64,000 nt of DNA, from positions 248,001 through 312,000 of the forward strand of contig CAWDTS010000015.1 in assembly GCA_963805325.1 (NCBI GenBank), read 5' to 3'. The position numbers and the translations under genes are program-made. Position 1 is the stretch's first letter; the number at the start of each line of letters is the position of its first letter. Shown here one piece after another: positions 28,837 to 37,028 of the stretch. The notes beneath the pieces are model-generated. The model saw only the letters and a program-made list of their open reading frames with translations, searched no databases and was not told the DNA's origin. Source of the stretch: DASWJZ01 sp963805325. Lineage in GTDB: Bacteria; Pseudomonadota; Alphaproteobacteria; Rhizobiales; Afifellaceae.

Positions 28837-28920
28837 GCCAGCTATTCAGGCGCGACAAAGCGCGAGCCTCCGCAGCTTCGTTTGCCCAGTCGTCAAAGAG
28901 CGGATGTAGGATAGACCGCG

Positions 28921-30048
28921 ATGCAGGCTGACCAATCCGTCATACTGACCGTCGACGGGCTCGCCGCCCTCCTCGATGCACTGAAGGCGCGCGGCTACCG
29001 GGTGCTGGGTCCAGCGCTCCGCGATAAGGCGGTCGTCTACGACGATATCGATACGGTCGCCGATTTGCCGATGGGCTGGGGCGATGAGCAGGACGGCGGG
29101 CACTACCGCGTCGTGAAGCGGGACGACGACGCGCTTTTCGGTTTCGCGGTCGGTCCGCATTCCTGGAAGAAATTCCTGCACCCGCCGATACAGAAGCTAT
29201 GGAGCGCCGCGAGAAACGGCGATGCCGTGAGCGTCGAGGCGCCGCCGGAGCACGACGCGCGTTTCGCCTTCATCGGCGTTCGCTCCTGCGAGATTGCGGC
29301 GATCGAGATCCAAGACCGCGTTCTGATCGGCGACGCCTACGTGGACCCGCACTACAAGGCACGGCGCGAAGGGAATTTTATCGTCGCGGTGAACTGCGGC
29401 ACGGCGGGCGGCACCTGCTTTTGCGTCTCCATGCAGACCGGGCCGAAAGCCAAGAGCGGCTTCGACCTTGCGCTCACCGAATTGCTCGGCGACGAACATC
29501 TTTTCCTCGTCGAGGTGGGATCGGACACCGGTCGCGAAGTTCTCGACGGCCTGCCGCATCGCGCCGCGACTGAGGAAGACGTCGCAGCGGCGGAAGCCGT
29601 CGTTGCGCAGACCGCACAGAACATGGGCCGCGCGATGCCGGCCGAGGACCTGCATGCGCTCCTTCTCGGCAATCTGGAGCATCCGCGCTGGGATAATGTC
29701 GCCGAGCGCTGCCTCTCCTGCGCCAATTGCACCATGGTCTGCCCGACCTGCTTCTGCACGTCGGTAGAAGATTCGAGCGATCTCGCGGGAATCGAGTCAT
29801 CGCGCTCGCGCCGCTGGGATTCGTGCTTCACCATGGATTTCTCCTACATCCACGGCGGCAGCGTCCGCCCCAGCACCAAGTCGCGCTACCGCCAATGGAT
29901 GACCCACAAGCTGGCCACCTGGATCGATCAGTTCGGCTCGTCCGGCTGCGTCGGCTGCGGCCGCTGCATCACCTGGTGTCCGGTCGGAATCGACATCACC
30001 GAAGAGGTGCGCGCCATCCGGGACAGCCAGCCTCCCGGGGAGCGCTGA
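28921..30048 (+). CDS. hydB: Group 3b [NiFe] hydrogenase beta subunit (iron-sulfur)
   Basis: A 375-residue protein of the sulfhydrogenase beta / HyhB family. The N-terminal 250 residues (including AFIGVRSCEIAAIEIQDRV and VNCGTAGGTCFCVSMQTG) match the domain shared with anaerobic sulfite reductase A. A two-cluster region follows, CLSCANCTMVCPTCFC near residue 263 and CVGCGRCITWCPVG near 345, giving two [4Fe-4S] centres. It conducts electrons between the gamma flavoprotein and the delta/alpha core in the cytoplasm. It is the first gene of the hydrogenase block (beta, cNMP protein, gamma, delta, alpha, protease), and 10 bases separate it from the next gene. Confidence 0.92.
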   Translation: MQADQSVILTVDGLAALLDALKARGYRVLGPALRDKAVVYDDIDTVADLPMGWGDEQDGGHYRVVKRDDDALFGFAVGPHSWKKFLHPPIQKLWSAARNGDAVSVEAPPEHDARFAFIGVRSCEIAAIEIQDRVLIGDAYVDPHYKARREGNFIVAVNCGTAGGTCFCVSMQTGPKAKSGFDLALTELLGDEHLFLVEVGSDTGREVLDGLPHRAATEEDVAAAEAVVAQTAQNMGRAMPAEDLHALLLGNLEHPRWDNVAERCLSCANCTMVCPTCFCTSVEDSSDLAGIESSRSRRWDSCFTMDFSYIHGGSVRPSTKSRYRQWMTHKLATWIDQFGSSGCVGCGRCITWCPVGIDITEEVRAIRDSQPPGER

Positions 30049-30058
30049 GGAGCAGATC

Positions 30059-30526
30059 ATGGAAACAACAGGCCTTGAGCGCATCATCCGCGAGCATTCG
30101 TTCTTTGCCGGGTTCGACGAGGCTTTCATCGACCTCGTCTGCGGCTGCGCCAAGAACGTTCGCTTTGATGCGGGAGCATATCTTTTCCACGAGGGCGGCG
30201 CCGCCGATCACCTCTATCTGATCCGACACGGCCGCGTGTCGCTCGAAGTGACCGCGCCGGGACGCGGCGCGTTGACCTTCCAGACGCTGAGCGAAGGCGA
30301 GATCGTAGGCGTCTCTTCGCTGCTCCCGCCCTATCGATGGACATCGGATGCGCGGGCGCTCGACCTCGTGCGCGCCGTCGCGATGGATGCCACGTGCCTG
30401 CGCAACAAGTGCGAGGCCGACCACGATCTCGGCTACGAGGTGATGAAGCGCTTCGTGCCGGTTCTCGTCGGGCGACTGCAGGCGACGCGGCTCCAGACCC
30501 TCGATCTTTATGGCCCGCAGTCCTGA
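30059..30526 (+). CDS. Stand-alone cyclic-nucleotide-binding-domain protein
   Basis: A 155-residue Crp-like sensory domain with no DNA-binding part. Residues 8-30 form the N-terminal helices (LERIIREHSFFAGFDEAFID). The beta-roll contains LFHEGGAADHLYLIRHGRVS and QTLSEGEIVGVSSLLPPYRW, in place of the phosphate-binding cassette. The cassette's usual G-E-x-A-x-x Arg-Ser core is altered (GEIVGVSS), so cAMP binding is uncertain. A helix follows and the protein ends ten residues later, where a Crp protein would continue into a helix-turn-helix. It is sandwiched between hydB and hydG, so it may sense a ligand or redox state for the hydrogenase rather than act as a regulator. Confidence 0.8.
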   Translation: METTGLERIIREHSFFAGFDEAFIDLVCGCAKNVRFDAGAYLFHEGGAADHLYLIRHGRVSLEVTAPGRGALTFQTLSEGEIVGVSSLLPPYRWTSDARALDLVRAVAMDATCLRNKCEADHDLGYEVMKRFVPVLVGRLQATRLQTLDLYGPQS

Positions 30527-30527
30527 T

Positions 30528-31367
30528 ATGTCCGCTGCCCCAACTCTCGACCCGATGCTACCACGCGTCGCGCGCGTGCGCCGCCGCCGTCGCGACACGT
30601 CTGACATCTGGACGCTCGACGTGGAGCCGGAAGACGGCGAGGCCGCGGCATTCCTGCCCGGCCAGTTCAACATGCTGACCGTGTTCGGCGTTGGCGAGGT
30701 GCCGATCTCGATGAGCGGCGATCCCGGCCTGTCGCAGCCGTTCATCCACACGATCCGCGCCGTCGGCCCGGTCTCCTCGGCGCTCGCCAATCTGAAGCCC
30801 GGCGCGGCACTCGGCCTGCGCGGTCCCTTCGGCGTCGGCTGGCCGGTCGAGGAGGCGGCGGGGCACGACGTCGTGTTCATCGCAGGCGGCCTCGGCCTCG
30901 CGCCGCTACGCCCAGCCTTCTACCGCGTGCTCGCCGAGCGCGAGCGCTACGGCAACGTCGTGCTCCTCTACGGCACGCGCAGCCCGGACGATATCCTGTT
31001 CCGCCGCGAGATCGAATCCTGGCGGCAGCGCCTCGACCTCGACGTGCGAGTGACGGTGGACCATGCGGTCGGCGACTGGCACGGTCATGTCGGCGTGGTC
31101 ACGACTTTGATCGCGCGCGCCGATTTCGACCCGCTGCATACGACCGCGTTCGTTTGCGGCCCGGAAGTGATGATGCGCTTCGCCATCGCCGCGCTCGGCG
31201 ACGCGGGCGTCTCGGACGAGGCGATCCACCTCTCCATGGAGCGCAACATGAAGTGTGCTGTCGGCCTTTGCGGGCACTGCCAGTTCGGGCCGACCTTCGT
31301 CTGCCGCGACGGGCCAGTGTTCCGCTACGACCGGCTGCGTGGCATTCTCGGCGTGAAGGAGCTCTGA
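30528..31367 (+). CDS. hydG: Group 3b [NiFe] hydrogenase gamma subunit (FAD/NAD(P), 2Fe-2S)
   Basis: About 279 residues. I start at ATG 30528, just after the previous stop; an ATG at 30510 would overlap it. The protein is a ferredoxin-NADP reductase-type module. FAD binding is shown by LPGQFNMLTVFG and the flavin-contact VPISMSGDP. The NAD(P) site is seen in VVFIAGGLGLAPLRPA and AFVCGPEVMM. The C-terminus has a [2Fe-2S] motif, MKCAVGLCGHCQFGPTFVC, as in HydG and dihydroorotate dehydrogenase electron-transfer subunits. It links the hydrogenase to NAD(P)H. Delta follows after one base. Confidence 0.92.
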   Translation: MSAAPTLDPMLPRVARVRRRRRDTSDIWTLDVEPEDGEAAAFLPGQFNMLTVFGVGEVPISMSGDPGLSQPFIHTIRAVGPVSSALANLKPGAALGLRGPFGVGWPVEEAAGHDVVFIAGGLGLAPLRPAFYRVLAERERYGNVVLLYGTRSPDDILFRREIESWRQRLDLDVRVTVDHAVGDWHGHVGVVTTLIARADFDPLHTTAFVCGPEVMMRFAIAALGDAGVSDEAIHLSMERNMKCAVGLCGHCQFGPTFVCRDGPVFRYDRLRGILGVKEL

Positions 31368-31368
31368 C

Positions 31369-32145
31369 GTGGCGGCGAAAAAGCCCCGACTCGCGGTCTG
31401 GAAATTCGCCTCCTGCGACGGCTGCCAGCTGAGCCTCCTCGATTGCGAGGACGAGTTGCTTGCCGTCGCCGACGCGGTCGAGATCGCCTACTTCATGGAA
31501 GCGACGCGCGGCGAGATCGGCGGACGCTACGATGTTTCTCTTGTCGAGGGCTCCATAACCACCGCGCATGACGCGGAGCGCATCCGCGAGGTGCGCCGCC
31601 GCTCGAACGCGCTGATCACGATTGGCGCCTGCGCCACGGCCGGCGGCGTGCAGGCGCTCAGGAATTTTTCCGACGTGAAGGAATACACGTCCATCGTCTA
31701 CGCCCACCCGGATTACATCTCGACGCTGGCGACTTCCACCCCGATCGCCGAGCACGTGAAGGTCGATTTCGAGCTTCGCGGCTGCCCGATCAACAAGCGC
31801 CAGCTTCTTGAGGTCGTCTCAGCCTTCCTCGCCGGGCGGAAACCGGTGACGCCGGCGCATTCATGCTGCGTCGAATGCAAGCTCAAGGGCAATGTCTGCG
31901 TGATGGTCGCGCACGGCACGCCATGTCTTGGCCCGGTGACGCATGCCGGCTGCGGCGCGCTCTGCCCCTCCTACGATCGCGGTTGCTACGGCTGCTTCGG
32001 GCCGAAGGAGACGCCGAACCCGGCGTCGCTCTCCGGGCAGCTCAAAGAACTCGGCATGGACGAGCGCGCGCTCAAGCGCGTCTATTCGACGTTCAACGTG
32101 AATGCCCCCGAATTCCGCGCGGAGCGCGAGCGCCATGACGACTAG
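31369..32145 (+). CDS. hydD: Group 3b [NiFe] hydrogenase delta (small) subunit
   Basis: A 258-residue small subunit starting at GTG 31369, one base after the gamma stop. The proximal cluster pair is KFASCDGCQLS (Cys 16 and 19), with further ligands in TIGACATAGG and LRGCPINKRQ. The C-terminal third has additional Cys for other clusters (SCCVECKLKGNVC, GCGALCPSYDRGCYGCFGP). The absence of a twin-arginine signal peptide shows a cytoplasmic enzyme, as expected for group 3. It partners the alpha subunit, whose start lies inside its 3' end (11-base overlap), which implies coupled translation. Confidence 0.93.
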   Translation: MAAKKPRLAVWKFASCDGCQLSLLDCEDELLAVADAVEIAYFMEATRGEIGGRYDVSLVEGSITTAHDAERIREVRRRSNALITIGACATAGGVQALRNFSDVKEYTSIVYAHPDYISTLATSTPIAEHVKVDFELRGCPINKRQLLEVVSAFLAGRKPVTPAHSCCVECKLKGNVCVMVAHGTPCLGPVTHAGCGALCPSYDRGCYGCFGPKETPNPASLSGQLKELGMDERALKRVYSTFNVNAPEFRAERERHDD

Positions 32146-33427
32146 GACGAAGACGATCAAGGTCGACTATCTGGCGCGCGTCGAAGGCGAAGGCGCGTTC
32201 AAGGTCGTCGTGCGCGACGGCAAGGTGAAATCGGCGGAGCTCTCGATCTTCGAGCCGCCGCGTTTCTTCGAGGCATTCCTGCGCGGCCGCGCCTTCACCG
32301 AGACGCCGGACTTCGTCGCGCGCATCTGCGGCATCTGTCCGGTCGCCTATCAGATGAGCGCTGTCCACGCGATGGAGAACGCCCTCGGCGTCACCGTTGA
32401 CGGGCCGCTCCGCGAGCTCAGGCGGCTGCTTTATTGCGGCGAGTGGATCGAGAGCCACGTGCTCCACGTCCACATGCTGCACGCGCCGGATTTCCTCGGC
32501 TACGACGGCGCCATCGACATGGCCCGCGACCACGGCGACGCCGTCAAGCGTGGGCTGCAGGTAAAGAAGGCCGGCAACGATATCGTGACCTTCATCGGCG
32601 GCCGCGAGATCCATCCGATCAATGTCTGCGTCGGCGGCTTCTACCGCGTGCCGAAGAAGCGCGAATTCGCGGAGCTGACCGAAAAGCTGAAATGGGGACG
32701 CGACGCGGCGCGCGAGGTCGTGCGCTGGGTTTCCGGCTTCGACTTCCCCGACCGTGAGCGCGACTACACCTTCGTGTCGCTGCGTCATCCCGACGAATAC
32801 CCCTACAACGAGGGCCACATCGTCTCCAACCGGGGCCTCGACATTCCGGCCTCGGATTACGACGCGCACTTCAAGGAAATTCACGTCAAGCACTCGACCG
32901 CGCTGCAGTCGCGGCTCGACGGCGAGGCTTATCTTGTCGGGCCGCTCGCCCGTTATGCGTTGAATTTCGACAGGCTCTCGCCGCTTGCGCAGGAAGCGGC
33001 GCGCGAAGCCGGGCTCGGCACATATTGCACCAATCCGTACAAGAGCATCGTGATCCGCGCCGTCGAGACGCTCTACGCCTTCGACGAGGCGCTGCGCATC
33101 ATCGCGGACTACCAGGAGCCGGACCGCCCCGCCGTTCCGCTCGAGCCGCGCGCCGCGACCGGCTACGCCGCGACAGAGGCGCCGCGCGGGATGCTCTATC
33201 ATCGCTATCAGCTGGAGGCGGACGGGACGATCGCCACGGCGCAGATCGTGCCGCCGACCTCACAGAACCAGGCGAGCGTCGAGGCCGACCTCACGAATTT
33301 CGTTGAAGGCTTCCTCGACCTTCCCGACAAGGAGCTGCAGCACCGCTGCGAGCAGACGGTTCGGAACTACGACCCCTGCATCTCCTGCGCCACGCACTTC
33401 CTGAAGCTCGACATCGACCGGGGCTGA
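32135..33427 (+). CDS. hydA: Group 3b [NiFe] hydrogenase alpha (large, catalytic) subunit
   Basis: A 430-residue large subunit; ATG 32135 overlaps the delta stop. Both nickel-ligand pairs are present: ARICGICPVAY (Cys 65 and 68) and DPCISCATH (Cys 415 and 418) at the C-terminus. A nine-residue tail (FLKLDIDRG) follows His 421, where maturation proteases cut. The N-terminal VDYLARVEGEGAFKV matches large subunits of the bidirectional NAD(P)-linked group 3b. The enzyme catalyses reversible H2 oxidation/proton reduction, and archaeal relatives also reduce sulfur. The short chain and lack of group 1 signatures support the 3b call. Nickel insertion needs Hyp proteins, which are not in this window. 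Confidence 0.95.
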   Translation: MTTRTKTIKVDYLARVEGEGAFKVVVRDGKVKSAELSIFEPPRFFEAFLRGRAFTETPDFVARICGICPVAYQMSAVHAMENALGVTVDGPLRELRRLLYCGEWIESHVLHVHMLHAPDFLGYDGAIDMARDHGDAVKRGLQVKKAGNDIVTFIGGREIHPINVCVGGFYRVPKKREFAELTEKLKWGRDAAREVVRWVSGFDFPDRERDYTFVSLRHPDEYPYNEGHIVSNRGLDIPASDYDAHFKEIHVKHSTALQSRLDGEAYLVGPLARYALNFDRLSPLAQEAAREAGLGTYCTNPYKSIVIRAVETLYAFDEALRIIADYQEPDRPAVPLEPRAATGYAATEAPRGMLYHRYQLEADGTIATAQIVPPTSQNQASVEADLTNFVEGFLDLPDKELQHRCEQTVRNYDPCISCATHFLKLDIDRG

Positions 33428-33428
33428 G

Positions 33429-33529
33429 GCATGATCCCGAAAAGTGGGAACCGGTTTCCCGCCTTCGCGAAGCCCGCTTCGGCGGGCGAAGCAAGGTCGG
33501 ACGAGATCATGCTCCAACAAAGGCTTTAG
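33429..33529. repeat. Hyphomicrobiales intergenic palindromic repeat
   Basis: GCATGATC at 33429-33436 and GATCATGC at 33505-33512 form the outer arms. Between them lie CCCGAAAAGTGGGAACCGG and a GC-rich hairpin (GCCCGC, TTCG loop, GCGGGC at 33472-33487). The element ends AACAAAGGCTTTAG. The overall pattern is the intergenic repeat family common in Rhizobiales genomes. It lies between hydA and the protease gene, inside the operon. I recall the family pattern and did not search for it. Confidence 0.75.
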
Positions 33530-33531
33530 GC

Positions 33532-34020
33532 GTGGCGCGCGCACGGCCGCGCGGCATCGTCGTCGGCATCGGCAATCCGGAACGCGGCGACGACGCGGCC
33601 GGCCGGCTCGTCGCGCGGCGGCTGCGCGAGATTGCGTCGGTCGAGATCGAGATTGCCGAGAGCGACGGCGAGTCGACCACCCTCCTCGCCCTCTTGGAAG
33701 GCGCCGAGCGCGCGATCCTGATTGACGCCTGCGTCTCCGGCGCGGAAGCCGGGACGGTGCGCCGCTTCGACGTGAGCGCTGCCCCGTTGCCGGAGGCGAG
33801 GTTCAGCATCTCCACGCACGGGCTTGGCCTCGGTGCAGCCGTGGAACTGGCGCGCGCGCTCGGCCAGTTGCCGCCGCGCACGATCGTTTATGCGATCGAG
33901 GCAGCCGGCTTCGAGACCGGTGAGCCGCTATCACCCGCGGTCGCAGCGGCAGTCGCCGAGACAACCAACCGGATTTCCGCCGAGATCGCTTGCCTGGATT
34001 CTGCGCCGCTCCGTTGTTGA
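33532..34020 (+). CDS. Hydrogenase maturation protease (HycI/HoxW-type)
   Basis: A 162-residue endopeptidase starting at GTG 33532. The first nickel-ligand region is VGIGNPERGDDAAGR (acidic residue about 20). The second Asp is in AILIDACVSG near residue 64 and the conserved His is in SISTHGLGLG near 100. Such enzymes remove the C-terminal peptide of the large subunit after nickel insertion; here the tail after His 421 of HydA is the likely target. Its place behind hydA, separated by the repeat element, fits that pairing. Ends before an AhpD-like gene on the same strand. Confidence 0.9.
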   Translation: MARARPRGIVVGIGNPERGDDAAGRLVARRLREIASVEIEIAESDGESTTLLALLEGAERAILIDACVSGAEAGTVRRFDVSAAPLPEARFSISTHGLGLGAAVELARALGQLPPRTIVYAIEAAGFETGEPLSPAVAAAVAETTNRISAEIACLDSAPLRC

Positions 34021-34076
34021 CCGCGCTTGCCATCAGGTGACACGTTGCCGGAAATTTGCAGGAACGGGGCGATACG

Positions 34077-34655
34077 GTGGCTGCCTGGATTGAAATGGTC
34101 GACGAGGCCGATGCCTCGGAGCGCCTGAAGGAGTTGTTCGAGACGGCGCGCACGCCGCACGGAAGCATCGACACCGTCATGCGCCTGCATTCGCTCAGGC
34201 CCGAGACGATGGCCGGTCACCTGGCGCTCTACCGCTCCGTTCTGCATAACCGTGAGAACACGCTGCCGTTCTGGTTCCTGGAGGTGATCGCCTCCTACAC
34301 ATCGATCTTGAACGACTGCGAATATTCGCTGACGCATCACTTCAGGAACGTCCGCAATCTCCTCAAGGATCGGCCGCGCGCTGACCGCATCTTCCTTGCG
34401 CTGAAGGCGCACCGGCCGGAGGACGAGTTCGGCGGAAAGGAGCTGGCGCTACTGCGCTACGCCGCCAAGCTCACCAGGGACGTCGGGAAGATGGTGAGGT
34501 CGGATTTCGATGCGCTCAAGGCAAGCGGCGTCAGCGACGGCGAGATCCTGGAGGTGAATCAGGTCACCGCCTACTTCAACTATTCGAACCGGCTCCTGAA
34601 CGGCCTCGGCGCAACGACCGAAGGGGACGTGATCGGCTTCTACGCGGAGGAGTGA
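34077..34655 (+). CDS. AhpD-like protein with CxxS in place of CxxC
   Basis: About 192 residues. I chose GTG 34077 because GGAACGGGG lies upstream and the N-terminus then aligns with the paralogue at 19473-20078. The fold is the same (RLHSLRPETMAGHLALYRSV, EILEVNQVTAYFNYSNR), but the redox motif reads NDCEYSLTHHFRN, so the second Cys is Ser. The remaining Cys and His are kept. A CxxS form could act as a one-cysteine peroxidase or have lost redox cycling; this is inference. It follows the hydrogenase protease by 56 bases and overlaps the convergent Rieske oxygenase gene by 16 bases. Confidence 0.8.
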   Translation: MAAWIEMVDEADASERLKELFETARTPHGSIDTVMRLHSLRPETMAGHLALYRSVLHNRENTLPFWFLEVIASYTSILNDCEYSLTHHFRNVRNLLKDRPRADRIFLALKAHRPEDEFGGKELALLRYAAKLTRDVGKMVRSDFDALKASGVSDGEILEVNQVTAYFNYSNRLLNGLGATTEGDVIGFYAEE

Positions 34656-35731
34656 GTCAATGCGGGTTGCGCCTCGCTGCCGCCCGCTCCTTCCGCTTCC
34701 ACCCGGCGCTCAAGCAGCCTGCGAAAGCGCATCGCGCCGGCATCGAGCCCAAGATTGATGAACGGCGTGGCCGGGTCTTTCATCCCCCGGTGCACCGCCT
34801 CCAGCACATCCCGATCCTCCAAGAACGCCATCTTGGCGCCCTCGAACATCTTGGCCGAGACCTCCTCCCGACGCGGCATGTTGTAGTGCTGGAACCAGAA
34901 ATAGGCGGTGTGATCGTCGTCGACCGGCGTCATGAAATTATAGGAGATGTTCATGAAGGTCTCCGGCGGCAGCGTCCTGTCCGGCCCGCCTGTCCCGCTC
35001 GGCGCGAAGATCGACTTGTTCACGGCGATGCCGGGAAGCCTGCACTCGTAGTGCTGCTTCCGATCGCACTTTCCCTCGAAACCGACGAGGTTGGCATAAT
35101 AGGGCGGCGGATCGCGATCGTACATCCAGCGCCACACGATGACGCCGTCGTCGAGCACGTCGACCTGCAGCTGCTCGCTCTCGGTGCCGGCGCCGGCGAA
35201 CGAAGAGACGTGCACCCAGGCGACATGCGAAGGGTCGAGCAGATTGTCGACCACCCAAAGATAGTTGCAGGCGACATCCATCGATCCGAGCGCCGTCAGG
35301 CCCCAGTCCGCACTGTCGAAGTTGGGCACGTCGAAGATCGTCGCCGGTTCGGCCTTCTCCGGATCGCCCATCCAGATCCACAGCAGGTTCCAGCGATCCA
35401 CGACCGGATAGCTGCGCACGACCGCGCGCTTCGGGATGCTGCCGTCCTGCGTCGGCGCGCGCACGCAGCCGCCGGTCCGGTCGAAGGTCAGGCCATGATA
35501 ACCACACTCAACCACGTCGCCTTTCAGCGCACCCTTGGAGAGAGGAAGCTTACGGTGCGGGCACGCATCTTCGAGCGCCACCGGGCTTCCGTCCTCGGTG
35601 CGATAGAGCACGATCTCTTCCCCCAGCACCTTCGCCGGACGAAGCGCCCTGCCGACGTCGCTGCTCCGGCCGGCCACGTACCACGCGTTCTTGAGATAAA
35701 GATTGTTATTGCCGGCTCTATCGATCGACAT
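34640..35731 (-). CDS. Rieske non-heme iron oxygenase (VanA-like)
   Basis: A 363-residue alpha-subunit-type oxygenase. The Rieske cluster motif is CPHRKLPLSK then ECGYHGLTF: C-x-H, 16 residues, C-x-x-H. The mononuclear iron ligands lie in NLLDPSHVAWVH, about residues 162-173. The short length and NAWYVAGRSSDV start are typical of vanillate demethylase-like enzymes, which O-demethylate or hydroxylate aromatic or cyclic compounds with NAD(P)H-derived electrons. It is the last gene of a minus-strand operon whose first gene is a second Rieske oxygenase. A reductase lies 29 bases upstream. Substrate unknown. Confidence 0.88.
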   Translation of the reverse strand: MSIDRAGNNNLYLKNAWYVAGRSSDVGRALRPAKVLGEEIVLYRTEDGSPVALEDACPHRKLPLSKGALKGDVVECGYHGLTFDRTGGCVRAPTQDGSIPKRAVVRSYPVVDRWNLLWIWMGDPEKAEPATIFDVPNFDSADWGLTALGSMDVACNYLWVVDNLLDPSHVAWVHVSSFAGAGTESEQLQVDVLDDGVIVWRWMYDRDPPPYYANLVGFEGKCDRKQHYECRLPGIAVNKSIFAPSGTGGPDRTLPPETFMNISYNFMTPVDDDHTAYFWFQHYNMPRREEVSAKMFEGAKMAFLEDRDVLEAVHRGMKDPATPFINLGLDAGAMRFRRLLERRVEAEGAGGSEAQPALTHSSA

Positions 35732-35760
35732 GGAGGTTTCCCTGGGATGATGCGAGCGCC

Positions 35761-37023
35761 TCAGTGAGCATGCTCATCCTCGCGTGCGCGCGTGCTGACA
35801 GTGTTCATGGCTTTCAGCTCGCACAGAGGATTTGCGATATCGGCCGGATCGGGTGACTGGCCGCCTTCAATCCATCGCCGCCCGGCCATGTAGCTGCGCG
35901 GATCGTTCATCGCGTCCACGGCGACGAGATCGCGGCCATTGAAATACCAGACCGACTGAGCGTCGGGTCTTTGCGTCGGCCTGACCACGGTGCGGTCGTA
36001 GCCGTCATGCAGGCCCGCGATTTGGAGCTTCACGTCATATTGGTCCGACCAGAACCATGGATGCGCCTCGTAGGCTTGCCCGCCGCCCAGCATCGCCGCG
36101 GCGACGGCTTCTCCGTGCTCGACGGCGTGCGGCACGCTTTCCAGCCTGATTCGCCGCCCGCGATAGGGAAACGACGCGCAGTCCCCGGCGGCGAAGATCG
36201 CGGGGTCGGAGGTGCGGCCCAGCTCGTCGACGCTGATTCCGTTGCCGACCTCCAGCCCGGCCTCCTCGGCCAGCTGCGTCGCCGGAGCGATACCGATCCC
36301 CGCGATGACGAAGTCCACCGGGAGCCGCGTGCCGTCGGTAAGGATCGCGGCCTCGACCCATCCATCCCCGCCCTCCAGTCGGACGACGCCGGTCCCTTCG
36401 CGCAGGTCGACGCCGTGCGAAACATGCAGGGCGCGGAAGTAGTCCGACGTCTCAGGCGCGGCAACGCGCTGGAGAATACGCTCCGCCGCCTCGACCAGCA
36501 CGACATGCAGACCGCGCTGCGCGGCGACGGCAGCGGCTTCGAGTCCGATGTAGCCGCCCCCGACGATCAGCACGCTTCCGTCCGGTTCGAAGAAAGACGC
36601 CATGGTGTCGACGTCGGCGAGCGTGCGCACCGTGAAGATGCCGTCGAGCGCTCCGCCGATGTCGGACGGCAGGCGTCGGGCCACGGACCCTGTCGTCAGC
36701 GCCAGGAGGTCGTAGTCGACGGCGTTGCCGTTGGGGAGGATCACCCACTTCGCGTCGCGGTCGATGCAGGTTATGCGCTCGCCCTTCCGCAAGATGATCT
36801 CACGCTCGGCGTAGAAGCGCTCGGGCCTGAGCAGCAGGCGGTCCTGCGTCATCTGGCCGAGCAGGTATTTCTTCGAAAGCGGCGGTCTCTGATAGGGCGC
36901 GACGGGCTCCTCCCCGATCAGCGTGACGGAGCCCGCGAAGCCGGCGGTGCGCAGCGCTACGCAGAGCGAGGAGCCGGCCTGCCCCCCTCCTACGACGACG
37001 ATTCTGCTGCTGTCGCCCGCCAT
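35761..37023 (-). CDS. FAD-dependent ferredoxin/rubredoxin reductase-type oxidoreductase
   Basis: About 420 residues from ATG 37023, five bases after the amidase stop, with CGGGAGAGA upstream. The FAD motif VVVGGGQAGSSLCVALR lies at the N-terminus and an NAD(P) motif, VLIVGGGYIGLEAAAVA, near residue 150. The conserved ASGDCASFPY-type FAD loop appears as FAAGDCASFPYRG. The YQRPPLSKKYL segment is typical of ferredoxin reductases that serve Rieske oxygenases. No [2Fe-2S] or rubredoxin gene is in the operon, so electrons to the two oxygenases may go through a ferredoxin encoded elsewhere. Electron donor choice is inference. Confidence 0.9.
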   Translation of the reverse strand: MAGDSSRIVVVGGGQAGSSLCVALRTAGFAGSVTLIGEEPVAPYQRPPLSKKYLLGQMTQDRLLLRPERFYAEREIILRKGERITCIDRDAKWVILPNGNAVDYDLLALTTGSVARRLPSDIGGALDGIFTVRTLADVDTMASFFEPDGSVLIVGGGYIGLEAAAVAAQRGLHVVLVEAAERILQRVAAPETSDYFRALHVSHGVDLREGTGVVRLEGGDGWVEAAILTDGTRLPVDFVIAGIGIAPATQLAEEAGLEVGNGISVDELGRTSDPAIFAAGDCASFPYRGRRIRLESVPHAVEHGEAVAAAMLGGGQAYEAHPWFWSDQYDVKLQIAGLHDGYDRTVVRPTQRPDAQSVWYFNGRDLVAVDAMNDPRSYMAGRRWIEGGQSPDPADIANPLCELKAMNTVSTRAREDEHAH

Positions 37024-37028
37024 GGCGG

